A stretch of 64,000 bases of DNA from Poriferisodalis sp965204195 (lineage in GTDB: Bacteria > Actinomycetota > Acidimicrobiia > Acidimicrobiales > Poriferisodalaceae), in contig NZ_OZ241975.1 of NCBI RefSeq assembly GCF_965204195.1, positions 992,001 to 1,056,000 on the forward strand, read 5' to 3'. The first letter of the stretch is position 1, and the number at the start of each line of letters is the position of its first letter. A program made the translations under genes and the position numbers. Positions 57,085 to 64,000 of this stretch are shown in pieces. Below the pieces are notes generated by a model that was not told the DNA's origin, made no database searches, and saw nothing but the letters and a program-made list of their open reading frames with translations.

Positions 57085-57345
57085 CTAATCCAGCGGCGCG
57101 ATTCCTGCCGGGGCTCGGCCGCTGCGAAGTGCGTCCCAGGCTGCGCGGAGTTCGGCACGGTGCATTACTGACCACTCGTCCACCATGTCCTGTGCGCGTC
57201 GAGGAAGCGATCCGCGCATGACTTGAAGGCTCTCGACGTCGACCAGCACTTCGTGCTCGCCGTACCGGGCGTGGAAGTGCGGCGGTGGGTGATCCCGGGC
57301 ATACATCGTGATCACGATGCCGAAGAATCGGCTGAGTTCTGGCAC
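57085..57345 (-). CDS. DUF4160 domain protein
   Basis: 86 aa from GTG 57345. 'MPELSRFFGIVITMYARDHPPPHFHARYGEHEV' (core 'DHPPPHFHARYGEHE') is the DUF4160 signature. It lies 2 bp after the DUF2442 stop on the same strand. DUF4160-DUF2442 gene pairs are widespread and look like a toxin-antitoxin-type or related accessory module; activity is unknown. Confidence 0.85.
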   Translation of the reverse strand: MPELSRFFGIVITMYARDHPPPHFHARYGEHEVLVDVESLQVMRGSLPRRAQDMVDEWSVMHRAELRAAWDALRSGRAPAGIAPLD

Positions 57346-57347
57346 TG

Positions 57348-57647
57348 TTAGCTGGCTGCTGCTGCGCTTGAGTCGCTGCGGAGGTCGTCGAAGGACCGGC
57401 CAGTCAGGTCCAGGTACAGGCTGTGCGGGCAGACATCGACCTTGTCGCCATCGCCCCACGCCACAGCGCCGCTATCCGGCACGATGTGAGCGCTACGCCA
57501 ATAGGTCGAATCCGACCATGAAGAGAAGATGCCGCCTGTCTCGGCGCTGTCGGAGAGGTCGACCTCGCCGGCCATGCCGTCATCGAAGCGCACCCAGATG
57601 ACGTACGGCCTGCGGACCTCAAGTTCGACGACGTAGGGCGAAAGCAC
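57348..57647 (-). CDS. DUF2442 domain protein, copy 1
   Basis: 99 aa from GTG 57647, chosen because TACGCT lies 7 nt upstream, an arrangement kept in the second copy. 'VVELEVRRPYVIWVRFDDGMAGEVDLSD' (core 'IWVRFDDGMAGEVDLSD'), 'WSDSTYWRSAHIV' and 'DVCPHSLYLDLTGRSF' are the DUF2442 blocks. Longer open frames upstream are probably untranslated. First gene of the pair with DUF4160. Confidence 0.85.
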   Translation of the reverse strand: MLSPYVVELEVRRPYVIWVRFDDGMAGEVDLSDSAETGGIFSSWSDSTYWRSAHIVPDSGAVAWGDGDKVDVCPHSLYLDLTGRSFDDLRSDSSAAAAS

Positions 57648-57654
57648 GACATCA

Positions 57655-57660
57655 AGCGTA
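57655..57660 (-). promoter_or_regulatory. Leaderless -10 hexamer TACGCT
   Basis: TACGCT, 7-nt spacer, GTG of DUF2442 copy 1 at 57647. The duplicate locus keeps both hexamer and spacer. Confidence 0.6.
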
Positions 57661-57910
57661 GTGAAGGCACTCTCCGGTGCTGAATCTGTTTTCGACGGCT
57701 GGCGCTGCCACATCCAGAACAGTGACACGCGTGTGGTGAAGAAGCCTGCACACGCAAAGCACCGTGGGCCCGGCACGCAGCATCATCGTGAGGTGCACGC
57801 ACGGAGCCTGGAGCATCAGCGCGATCGGATTGTGCCTCTCGCCGCTCTGACCGGGTGGTTGCTGCTGGTCGCCGTGGCGTGCCAGAGCGGCAGCCGGTGG
57901 GGCAGGTGCT

Positions 57911-58168
57911 TTATCGACGTAGATCCGGGTTCCACTGTGGGCGTGGCTTGCGGAGCGCCCAGACGAGGGCGACAATCCACCCGACGACGGTCCAACCAGC
58001 CAGGAAGTTGAGTACGGCGATCTGAGCTGCATCGGGATGCTCGCCTCTCTTGGCGATGATCGCCGGCAGCAGGTAGCCGACCAAGGCGGAGACGAGCAAC
58101 AACGCCAAGCAGAAGTAGAAGGCTGCGGCTACCCAGACGGGGATTCCGTCGAGATTTGCCAGCAACAT
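57911..58168 (-). CDS. Superinfection-immunity-type small membrane protein
   Basis: 85 aa from ATG 58168 (TAAACT 8 nt upstream). Two membrane helices, 'VWVAAAFYFCLALLLVSALVGYLLPAII' and 'IAVLNFLAGWTVVGWIVALVWAL'. The second, with 'LNxxxGWTxxGWIxALVWA', is the signature of the Imm_superinfect family (T4 Imm-like), found in many bacteria; its bacterial role is unclear and need not be phage exclusion. Between this gene and DUF2442 copy 1 (57661-57910) I see no gene. Confidence 0.72.
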   Translation of the reverse strand: MLLANLDGIPVWVAAAFYFCLALLLVSALVGYLLPAIIAKRGEHPDAAQIAVLNFLAGWTVVGWIVALVWALRKPRPQWNPDLRR

Positions 58169-58176
58169 CACAAATG

Positions 58177-58182
58177 AGTTTA
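58177..58182 (-). promoter_or_regulatory. Leaderless -10 hexamer TAAACT
   Basis: TAAACT, 8-nt spacer, ATG at 58168. Confidence 0.5.
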
Positions 58183-58354
58183 TGCACGAGATCGTCACGG
58201 CATCTAGGACGACGCGGGCGTCGCCATGGGGTCTCGGCTCGGCATCCACAGGTTGCGGATTCGAGGCTGGTGCTGTTGTCGATGTCGATGAGACGGGTCG
58301 TCATGCGAGCCGGTAGATCCATGGCCGCGACTGTCAGATGCACCCCGCAGCGCT

Positions 58355-58663
58355 TCAGCAGCCGGCGGCGTCGCGCAGGCGGCGGCATGCTTGTTCCATG
58401 CGGCCTTCGCTGAGCTTGGTGACGAACCTGCGAAAGAGCGTGCGCTCGATGGTGTGAATGTTGTCGAAGCTGACGACGCAATCGCTCGGCACGCCGTCTT
58501 CGGTCGCGGTGAGTTCGAGTTCGGATACCAGCCCCCGCCTTGTCCTGGTGATCACAGCAACCACCACGGCGCCGATTCGGTCGGCCACAGGGTCCCGGGT
58601 GAGCACGAGGACCGGCCGGTCACCGTCAGGGGCTCGAGCGAACCAGACCTCACCGCGTTGCAT
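58355..58663 (-). CDS. MazF/PemK-family endoribonuclease toxin
   Basis: 102 aa. 'MQRGEVWFARAPDGDRPVLVLTRD' (core 'RGEVWFARAPDGDRPVLVLTRD' split as 'RGEVWFA' and 'DRPVLVLTRDP'), catalytic Arg in 'VITRTRRGLVSEL' and Ser/Thr in 'CVVSFDNIHTIERTLF' follow MazF/PemK. It cuts RNA at short motifs when free of antitoxin. The start overlaps the antitoxin gene by 14 bp, so the pair is translationally coupled. The last residues run past the family end with no oddity. Confidence 0.92.
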   Translation of the reverse strand: MQRGEVWFARAPDGDRPVLVLTRDPVADRIGAVVVAVITRTRRGLVSELELTATEDGVPSDCVVSFDNIHTIERTLFRRFVTKLSEGRMEQACRRLRDAAGC

Positions 58664-58907
58664 CGAGCCAGTCGGACCAGTCCTCGGCTGGCCCCCAATC
58701 AGCTACTGCCCCAAGCGCGAGCTCTTCGTCGGTCAGCGGATGGGCTTCGTACAGCGCAACCTCATGCTCGGCAGCCAGCCGGGCAAGATGGCGGCGCAGC
58801 GCGTCGCGCATCAGCTCGGAGCGCTCGATACCGAGCCGCTCGGACCATTGCCGGACTCGGTTGACGTCGTCCTCATCGGCTCGGAAGCTCAGCATGGTCA
58901 TCGTCAT
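58650..58907 (-). CDS. Ribbon-helix-helix antitoxin of the MazEF-type pair
   Basis: 85 aa from ATG 58907. N-terminal 'MLSFRADEDDVNRVRQWSERLGIERSELMRDALRRHL' (core 'IERSELMRDALRRHL') is a ribbon-helix-helix DNA-binding domain; the acidic, Trp-rich C-terminus 'VADWGPAEDWSDWLDA' should bind the toxin. ATG 58907 follows TAGAGT by 7 nt, and a 9-bp inverted repeat brackets that -10, so the antitoxin probably represses its own promoter. In-frame ATGs at 58901 and 58895 are alternatives. Confidence 0.9.
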   Translation of the reverse strand: MTMTMLSFRADEDDVNRVRQWSERLGIERSELMRDALRRHLARLAAEHEVALYEAHPLTDEELALGAVADWGPAEDWSDWLDATR

Positions 58908-58932
58908 ACGATCAACTCTATTTCGTATGACG
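58902..58932. promoter_or_regulatory. Toxin-antitoxin operator: inverted repeat around the -10 element
   Basis: Arms CGTCATACG (58902-58910) and CGTATGACG (58924-58932), 13-bp spacer that contains the leaderless -10 TAGAGT (58915-58920 on the minus strand). One arm covers the antitoxin start codon. Expected binding site of the RHH antitoxin. Confidence 0.75.
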
Positions 58933-58995
58933 ACGCCCGTGAACCCCGGCCAGATCTTCGAGGCCGTGCGACGTGATCAGTGCCTGCTTCACAGC

Positions 58996-59085
58996 CCACG
59001 GCCCTAGGAGCTGCATGAGAACGTGCTGGCAGCGTTCGGCCCGAAGATGCCGGAGCTGTCAAACGACCGGTCAGTCAGTTGGCGC
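58996..59085. pseudogene. Gene debris: LLM fragment joined to a DUF2442 fragment
   Basis: On the + strand 58996-59061 closely matches the LLM gene around 56555-56620 (reading H-G-P-stop-E-L-H-E-N-V-L-A-A-F-G-P-K-M-P-E-L-S). It is followed at about 59058-59080 by sequence like the 3' part of the DUF2442 genes (ACGACCGGTCAGTCAG against ACGACCGGCCAGTCAG). Both are too short to function. The rest of 58933-59091 shows nothing recognisable. Confidence 0.6.
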
Positions 59086-59091
59086 GCGTCG

Positions 59092-59643
59092 CTATTGCGA
59101 TTGCTTGGCCACGACGACTGCACCTGCGATTTGATCGTGCCAACCGCGGTTGTCGGGGTTCCAGAGTGCGGGGATGGGGAAGATCAGCCCGAGAAGCAGC
59201 CCCCACAGCGGATCCTCGATGCCTGCAACCGTCGCGATAGCAAGCCCGAGAGCTGCGGCACTAGGCGGCAAGATCGTTCGGACAAGAGCCTTGGGGTACG
59301 AGATCCTCTGCCCATTGTCGAAGCGCACGATCTCGATGCCAGAACGGCGCATTCCTGGCGATTGACCAGTGACTACCAACCGATAAACACGGTGAAAGAC
59401 GTAGCCAGCCCCCGCGCAGATTGGAACGAGCCACATCACGGCCAATTCTTCCGAGCTGTGGCCACAACAAACGGGGCTGCCGTATGTGGCGTACCAGTAC
59501 ACAACAAGGAAGATCAATACCGGGACAAACACGACCATCAGCATCAACGAGTCGAACACCCAAGCACCCATGCGCGCAAAGAGATCGGGGTACTCCGCGC
59601 CCTTGTCGTTCTCAGGCATCCGTTCCGGTTCATCAGCGGCCAT
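59092..59643 (-). CDS. RDD family membrane protein
   Basis: 183 aa from ATG 59643 (a TTG 6 nt upstream is in frame). 'RMGAWVFDSLMLMVVFVPVLIFLVVYW' (core 'RMGAWVFDSLMLM', with Arg...Asp), 'GQSPGMRRSGIEIVRFDNGQRISY' and the ending 'WNPDNRGWHDQIAGAVVV' (core 'RGWHDQIAGAVVV') are RDD-domain features. Four membrane helices. RDD proteins have been linked to Na+/H+ or other cation exchange, but most are uncharacterised. The 225 bp between it and DUF2442 copy 2 hold no gene that I can support. Confidence 0.82.
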   Translation of the reverse strand: MAADEPERMPENDKGAEYPDLFARMGAWVFDSLMLMVVFVPVLIFLVVYWYATYGSPVCCGHSSEELAVMWLVPICAGAGYVFHRVYRLVVTGQSPGMRRSGIEIVRFDNGQRISYPKALVRTILPPSAAALGLAIATVAGIEDPLWGLLLGLIFPIPALWNPDNRGWHDQIAGAVVVAKQSQ

Positions 59644-59868
59644 GGCCAACTCGCCTGATTTTGGACAGCAGGACTACTTGGCTCGCTGTCGCCGCCGCCC
59701 CAGTCCAGCGCTCGCCCGACGAGAGCGCCGTCCACTCCGAAGCGCCATCCCGAGCCCTCGCCAACGCCGCGAGCAATGAACACCGCGGCTGCAGGCGGCA
59801 TGGCCGTTCGCCCCTGATGCGCATGAGCGCGTTTGATCGAGTCAATGAACCAAGCCCCGCGGCTGACT

Positions 59869-60222
59869 CTACAGCTCTGCCGTTCCCCGGTATTGGCGTG
59901 CTCCGTGTCCCGAGCTATTCGAGCGACGCGAGCCCTGCTGGGCTCGGCCGCTGCGGAAGTCGTCGAACGACCGGCCAGTCAGGTCCAGGTACAGGCTGAG
60001 CGGGCAGACATCGACCTCGCTGCCGTCGCCCCATGCGACTGCGCCGCTGTCGGGAACGATGTGAGCGCTGCGCCAATAGGCCGCGTCGGACCAAGCAGAG
60101 AAAATGCCGCCCGTCTTGGCGCTGTCGGAGAGGTCGACCTCGCCGGCCGTGCCGTCATCGAAGCGCACCCAGATGGCGTAAGGCCGGCGGACCTCAAGCT
60201 CGACGACGCAGGGCGAGAGCAC
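59869..60222 (-). CDS. DUF2442 domain protein, copy 2 (paralogue, partner lost)
   Basis: 117 aa from GTG 60222 (TACGCT 7 nt upstream). About 85% identical at DNA level to copy 1 across some 330 bp, including promoter and 50 bp upstream. The DUF2442 core 'IWVRFDDGTAGEVDLSD' and 'DVCPLSLYLDLTGRSF' are intact, but the C-terminus diverges after 'RSFDDFRSGRAQQG' and no DUF4160 gene follows. The duplication boundary lies near 59940. Probably an orphan antitoxin-like copy. Confidence 0.8.
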   Translation of the reverse strand: MLSPCVVELEVRRPYAIWVRFDDGTAGEVDLSDSAKTGGIFSAWSDAAYWRSAHIVPDSGAVAWGDGSEVDVCPLSLYLDLTGRSFDDFRSGRAQQGSRRSNSSGHGARQYRGTAEL

Positions 60223-60229
60223 GCTGTCA

Positions 60230-60235
60230 AGCGTA
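60230..60235 (-). promoter_or_regulatory. Leaderless -10 hexamer TACGCT
   Basis: TACGCT, 7-nt spacer, GTG of DUF2442 copy 2 at 60222. Confidence 0.6.
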
Positions 60236-60366
60236 TTGAAGGCGCTTTCCGGTGCTGAATCTGCTCTCGACGGCTGGCGCTGATCCGCTCTTGTCGTGCC
60301 CTGAGCGCTGGGCTTGTTCAGCGGCGAGATTGCAGAGCACGGCGACACGCCGGAGGCCGCACAGGG

Positions 60367-63300
60367 TCAGGAGTAGGGGGAGGTGTAGAGAGAGTGCTCG
60401 CCGGCAGCGAATATGCCCCTGACGGTCCATTCCACCCGAAAGCGAAACCACGAGGTGGTGTGGCGGCTGCGTGGCGGGTTGCTGAGGACAGGTGCCGCGA
60501 CCTCGGTAGCGGCGTACAGGTCATACACACCGACCAAGGCGCCGTCCGATGCGACGTCGTTGAGGTACAGCAGACCCGACTTGCTGCTCAGTGAGTCGCT
60601 GCGCAGTGAGCCCCACCAGTCGTTCTCGGCTCCCCAATCTTCGATGAGAACCTGGAGGCCATCGGGAGAAAACCCGGCCGCTCTCAGCGAACTTCTGATG
60701 TCCGTCTTCAGCTCAAGCGGCAGCAGTTCTCGAGCCGCGACACGTGCGATGACCGGTGTCACGGCCAAGGCGGGACCGCTCCAGTCGTAAGCGAGGTAGA
60801 GCCGACGTTCGCTGTCATCAGACCATTCGACGTCGGAAAGGTCCACCGCGACGCCGAACAGGCTTTCCGCATCGATTTGCCAGATGGTGTCGGTCTCCGT
60901 GTCGAGGATGAGGTGGTCCTCTTCGACAGTGCGATCTACGCCGTCTATGACCGTGTTGCGGTCATAGGCCAGGTATCTGCCGTTGGGTGACCATCCCCAG
61001 CCCGTGGAGTGCATGGCCTCAGTTGCGACGGCTTGTGGTTCGCTGGCGGAGACGTCGAACACATTCAGCTTGATGGGGTCTTCGCTGCGGTAGCGGCAAG
61101 GGCCACGGCGGTCATAGAACACGTACCCGCTGCCGGACGGGAATGCCAGGTGGTCGCCGTCGGGCGAGAGATCAAAGCCCGATTCATAGCCGCCATCGAC
61201 GATGAACCCGTCGAACTTGAGCTGTGCCGAGCGTCGGCTCTCTACATGCACGATGTGAGCCGCGATGTGTGGCACGCCGCTTGGCTGCTCTTGTGATGGC
61301 GAGAGACCGCCGCACCCACCTGCCTTCAATTCGGCGATGCTCTGAACGGTGTACAGCAGCCGGTTGCCTGTCGGCAGCCACTGTTGTGCCATGTGGTGAT
61401 GCTCGTTCGACTGGTTGTCGGTGATCTGTGCCACATCGCCCGACTCGACTTCAAGGGCGTACAGCGAGTGGCCGGCGTGCCTCCCGGCCTGTGCCCGAAA
61501 GGCCAGGTAGCTGCTGTCAGGCGACCATGTCGGGTCGTAGCCGCTCAGGCTGGCCCCGCTCGCAGCGCGGGGTCTCGGGCCGCTGATGTCATACACCGAG
61601 ATCGAGGGTGTGCCGACGCCATCATGCGAGCAGCGCCACAGCTCGAATGAGAGCGCATCTGCATGCTCGGGCGCGAACTTGTATGCCTGATGGCTCTTGA
61701 TGGCGACGAATCTGCCGTCGGGCGAGAACTGGAACGGTTCGTTGACGAGGTAGCTGCCGTGGGGCAGGGGGTCGGTCTGTCCCGTCGCAACGTCGAGGAC
61801 GTGAGCCCGTTGCTGTGGGGCGTTGTCACACTCGCTGCCGAACGCTGCGGGTCGGGCGTAAGCCTGCGCCCGCTTCTCCTCAGTGGTGTCCGCCTGAGGC
61901 CCGGGATTGTCGAGCTGGGCGATGGTGACGTGGGTGTAGATGAGTCGCCGCCCATCAGCCAGCCAGTTAGCGCTAACGACGTGATGGGTGTCGTCGGTGG
62001 CGTTGTGCGTGAGTTGTCTGACCTCGCCTGAGTCGACATGGAAGGCGAACAGCGAGTGTCCGGCGTGGTCCTCGGTGGGGCCGCGGAACACGATGTACTC
62101 ACGTCCGGGGGAGGGCACGGGGTCGATCCATCCGTCTTGAATCAGCGGTACGTACCAAGACGAATCAGGCCACTGGAGCCAAGTCGGAACGGATGGTTGG
62201 AGCCGCGCAGTGCCGCTGCGAAGGTCGAGTACGTAGGAGTTGCGAATGCCGTCGTCGACATCCGCAGGTGCGCCCCAGGCCAAGTACTCGACCTGCGCGT
62301 GCGCAAGCGGGGTGCCGCCCAGGATGCCGGTGAAGGTGAGGGCCGTGTGGTCGGAGGTCCACCGCACATCGGTGATGCCGCTGAAGCCGGCGTCGAGCAA
62401 GTAATGGGTGGGCTGGTGGTGCTCGTCGAGCACGACGATGTGCTGGCCGTCGCCGTCGGGGTTGTCTGCGACGGTGGCCATGCGTACCGGCGGGTGCTGG
62501 ATGGCTGCCGGGTCGATGGTGACTTCGTCACCGATGAGATGCCACCTCGGCTCGATACCGGTGCGGTGGCGATGCAGGTACAGGTGATTCTGGGTGACGG
62601 GCGCGAGCCGGTCCCCATCGGTGAACAGCAGCGGGATGCACTGCTGGCCCAACAGGGCGCCGACAGTGATCGCGAATTCCGGCCACTCGGCGGGAGCGAG
62701 ACCGACCGTGTCGATTTCGGTGTCGGCGCATGCCGGCGCGGCGGCGAGCAGATCCATTGCCAGCACCGCGGTGTGATGGCGGTCGCTGCCGGCCAGGCGT
62801 GTCACCGAGGCGCCGGTGGCTTCGATGGCCTCCTCGACAGCGGACCCGACCGACAGCAGCCCGCCAGCTATCACCACATGATCGACATCGTGTGCGGCCA
62901 GGAATCCCTCGACATCAGCGTGCAGTTCACTTGGTGCTGTCAGGAGTATCGGATGCGGCCCCGCTGCGGCAAGCGGTCCCACTGCAACGGCATCGACGGC
63001 GCTCTGGTCGCTGGCGACGATCACCGTCCGGCCCAGTGCCCCGAACTCCGCGGGCTCACCCAGTCGCTGCGCAACGGCGACCGACACCGCTGCCGGACTG
63101 TCGCCCCACACGCGCTCGACATTGCGAGGCAGCATCCCCAGCCCGAACAGCACCGATGGCTCGTGATTCGGCAACCCCTCGGGATCACCGACCAGCACCA
63201 CCCGGCGAACCCCAGCAGATCGCAGAAGCTCCACCAGCTCGGGCCGCGCTGTGGGCGATTGCAGCCCGCCTGGTGGCACTAGCACCACCGGCGCACCCAA

Positions 63301-63687
63301 CGATGCGGCCAGCGGAGCGGCCACTGCGGCGTGAGCCCAGTGCTCGCCAGACGCCAGCACTACCCACGCTGAAGAGCCGCCGTTCAAGTCCACCAGCGCC
63401 TGCGCCACCTCGATCGACAGCGCATAGGCATCGGAACCTGCGTAGCGCACTACCTGCAAACCGCTTGGCGCGCTGTCGGGTTCAGCTTCGTTCTGCGTTT
63501 CGGCATCGGTAGCTGAGTCGCCGGCGTCAGCAGGCTCGTTTGCGGCGCCGGCGGGGGTGAGTGTCACGAGTGACGCGAGCAAGGTGATTGCAGCGAGTGC
63601 CAGCATCCACGCAGAGCGGCCCTGACGATGGTGGCCGGAACGGCTGGCGCCGTCGTCGATCAGTGCCCCGGCGAGGTCATCACGCAT
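60367..63687 (-). CDS. Large secreted protein: cell-wall-binding repeat 2 region plus beta-propeller (PD40/TolB-like)
   Basis: 1106 aa. Signal-type helix at about 26-48 after a positively charged N-region ('MLALAAITLLASLVTLTPAGAA', split core 'LAAITLLASLVTL'). Residues about 75-330 carry CWB2-like repeats ('VVRYAGSDAYALSIEVAQAL', 'VVLASGEHWAHA', 'VVIAGGLLSVGSAVEEAIEATG', 'TRLAGSDRHHTAVLAM'). Residues about 400-1050 are propeller blades with 'FSPDGRFVAIKSH', 'WSPDSSYLAFRA', 'LSPDGDHLAFPSG' and 'WSPNGRYLAYDRN'. Probably exported and wall-associated; ligand or enzymatic role unknown. It lies 25 bp downstream of another propeller gene on the same strand. Confidence 0.82.
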   Translation of the reverse strand: MRDDLAGALIDDGASRSGHHRQGRSAWMLALAAITLLASLVTLTPAGAANEPADAGDSATDAETQNEAEPDSAPSGLQVVRYAGSDAYALSIEVAQALVDLNGGSSAWVVLASGEHWAHAAVAAPLAASLGAPVVLVPPGGLQSPTARPELVELLRSAGVRRVVLVGDPEGLPNHEPSVLFGLGMLPRNVERVWGDSPAAVSVAVAQRLGEPAEFGALGRTVIVASDQSAVDAVAVGPLAAAGPHPILLTAPSELHADVEGFLAAHDVDHVVIAGGLLSVGSAVEEAIEATGASVTRLAGSDRHHTAVLAMDLLAAAPACADTEIDTVGLAPAEWPEFAITVGALLGQQCIPLLFTDGDRLAPVTQNHLYLHRHRTGIEPRWHLIGDEVTIDPAAIQHPPVRMATVADNPDGDGQHIVVLDEHHQPTHYLLDAGFSGITDVRWTSDHTALTFTGILGGTPLAHAQVEYLAWGAPADVDDGIRNSYVLDLRSGTARLQPSVPTWLQWPDSSWYVPLIQDGWIDPVPSPGREYIVFRGPTEDHAGHSLFAFHVDSGEVRQLTHNATDDTHHVVSANWLADGRRLIYTHVTIAQLDNPGPQADTTEEKRAQAYARPAAFGSECDNAPQQRAHVLDVATGQTDPLPHGSYLVNEPFQFSPDGRFVAIKSHQAYKFAPEHADALSFELWRCSHDGVGTPSISVYDISGPRPRAASGASLSGYDPTWSPDSSYLAFRAQAGRHAGHSLYALEVESGDVAQITDNQSNEHHHMAQQWLPTGNRLLYTVQSIAELKAGGCGGLSPSQEQPSGVPHIAAHIVHVESRRSAQLKFDGFIVDGGYESGFDLSPDGDHLAFPSGSGYVFYDRRGPCRYRSEDPIKLNVFDVSASEPQAVATEAMHSTGWGWSPNGRYLAYDRNTVIDGVDRTVEEDHLILDTETDTIWQIDAESLFGVAVDLSDVEWSDDSERRLYLAYDWSGPALAVTPVIARVAARELLPLELKTDIRSSLRAAGFSPDGLQVLIEDWGAENDWWGSLRSDSLSSKSGLLYLNDVASDGALVGVYDLYAATEVAAPVLSNPPRSRHTTSWFRFRVEWTVRGIFAAGEHSLYTSPYS

Positions 63688-63712
63688 GTCTCAGACAGCC
63701 TTCAACTTTCGG

Positions 63713-64000
63713 TCATCCGTCGCTGTCGGATGTTCGGAGGTAGTCGCAACGCCCGAGGACTCCGCTGGTGGTCCACTCGGCCGAGCAACCCTGAAGCTCC
63801 TGGTTGGCCGCAGTTTCGGTCGTGCGCCACTCGCTCTGGACAACCTGCCACTGACTGTGCATGATTCCGAATAGACGCAAGCCCGACTGAGGGTAGATGA
63901 CCGCGAAATGCGAACCGTCCGGAGAAAGCATCGCCTTGTACCCGCAGCTGGAGCCGCTAACTGGAATGTCAATTGCGCGGTCATCTAGATCTTCATCACC
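63713..64000 (-). CDS. Beta-propeller protein, C-terminal 95 residues (gene enters from the right edge)
   Basis: Open to the window end; stop TGA at 63715-63713. Contains 'MLSPDGSHFAVIYPQSGLRLFGI', a PD40/TolB-type blade like those of the following gene, and three Cys. The first ATG in the window (63931) is internal, so the gene starts beyond 64000. It probably forms an operon with, and may be a paralogue of, the large CWB2 protein gene. Confidence 0.65.
   Translation of the reverse strand, partial: GDEDLDDRAIDIPVSGSSCGYKAMLSPDGSHFAVIYPQSGLRLFGIMHSQWQVVQSEWRTTETAANQELQGCSAEWTTSGVLGRCDYLRTSDSDG

Noticed and set aside
57720..57910. Gene in the gap upstream of DUF2442 copy 1
   Set aside because: The open frames there are short, lack family features, and extend only as upstream runs of the DUF2442 frame.
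59544..59801. 85-codon minus-strand frame between the RDD gene and DUF2442 copy 2
   Set aside because: It overlaps the RDD gene in another frame and shows no recognisable domain.
1..64000. tRNA, rRNA or tmRNA genes, prophage, insertion sequences and replication origin
   Set aside because: No tRNA-type acceptor/T-arm patterns, transposase, integrase or dnaA-box cluster were seen by eye. A tRNAscan/Infernal run would be decisive.

Overview
The window is a single stretch of high-GC chromosome, densely coded on both strands, with short intergenic gaps. The gene set points to an actinobacterium, most probably an uncultured Acidimicrobiia-type lineage. It holds five luciferase-like (LLM) oxidoreductases, a UGSC-family selenoprotein, D-threo-rich Pro/Thr-linker lipoproteins, putative cell-wall-binding repeats and actinobacterial-style leaderless genes. 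The lineage is an inference; no rRNA or tRNA gene was seen to settle it.

Layout. 0-5.2 kb: LLM oxidoreductase (cut by the window edge), 2-hydroxyacid dehydrogenase, MFS carrier, homogentisate dioxygenase (hmgA) and an SDR. 5.3-11.6 kb: NtaA-like monooxygenase, a two-gene ABC polysaccharide exporter and a divergent, very large double glycosyltransferase. 11.6-15.9 kb: PhyH-type dioxygenase, SDR, a GrdB-like gene with an in-frame TGA (selenocysteine) and an MFS carrier. 16.1-22.3 kb: fused indolepyruvate-ferredoxin-oxidoreductase-type enzyme, then the transsulfuration pair cbs-metB. 22.4-33.6 kb: amt, phosphatase, secreted lipase, M18 peptidase, LLM, lipoprotein, SulP carrier, AlkD-like protein, rhomboid and EamA carrier. 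33.8-41.2 kb: a branched-chain-amino-acid-type ABC operon ordered SBP-H-M-G-SBP-F, with two paralogous binding proteins and an oversized LivM. 41.2-55.5 kb: metabolic genes, diguanylate cyclase, mutY, a UGSC selenoprotein with its thioredoxin-like neighbour, flavin reductase, MauE-like protein, S9 peptidase and gamma carbonic anhydrase. 55.5-60.4 kb: a variable accessory patch holding a MazEF-type toxin-antitoxin pair, DUF2442/DUF4160 genes, a duplicated DUF2442, small membrane proteins and gene debris. 60.4-64 kb: a large secreted CWB2/beta-propeller protein and the end of another propeller protein.

Three themes stand out. First, two genes are split by an in-frame TGA. In each the TGA falls exactly where the family carries selenocysteine, and a hairpin of bacterial SECIS geometry starts 11 nt downstream, so both are called as whole selenoproteins. 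Second, more than twenty genes on both strands have a TANNNT hexamer (usually TAGNNT) ending 5-9 nt before an ATG/GTG, the layout expected for leaderless mRNAs; I used this to set many starts. Third, several small intergenic structures are unusual: two tandem arrays that duplicate the 3' end, stop codon and hairpin of the adjacent gene, a pair of related 41-46 bp palindromes, and a 44-bp duplication of a gene's 5' end.
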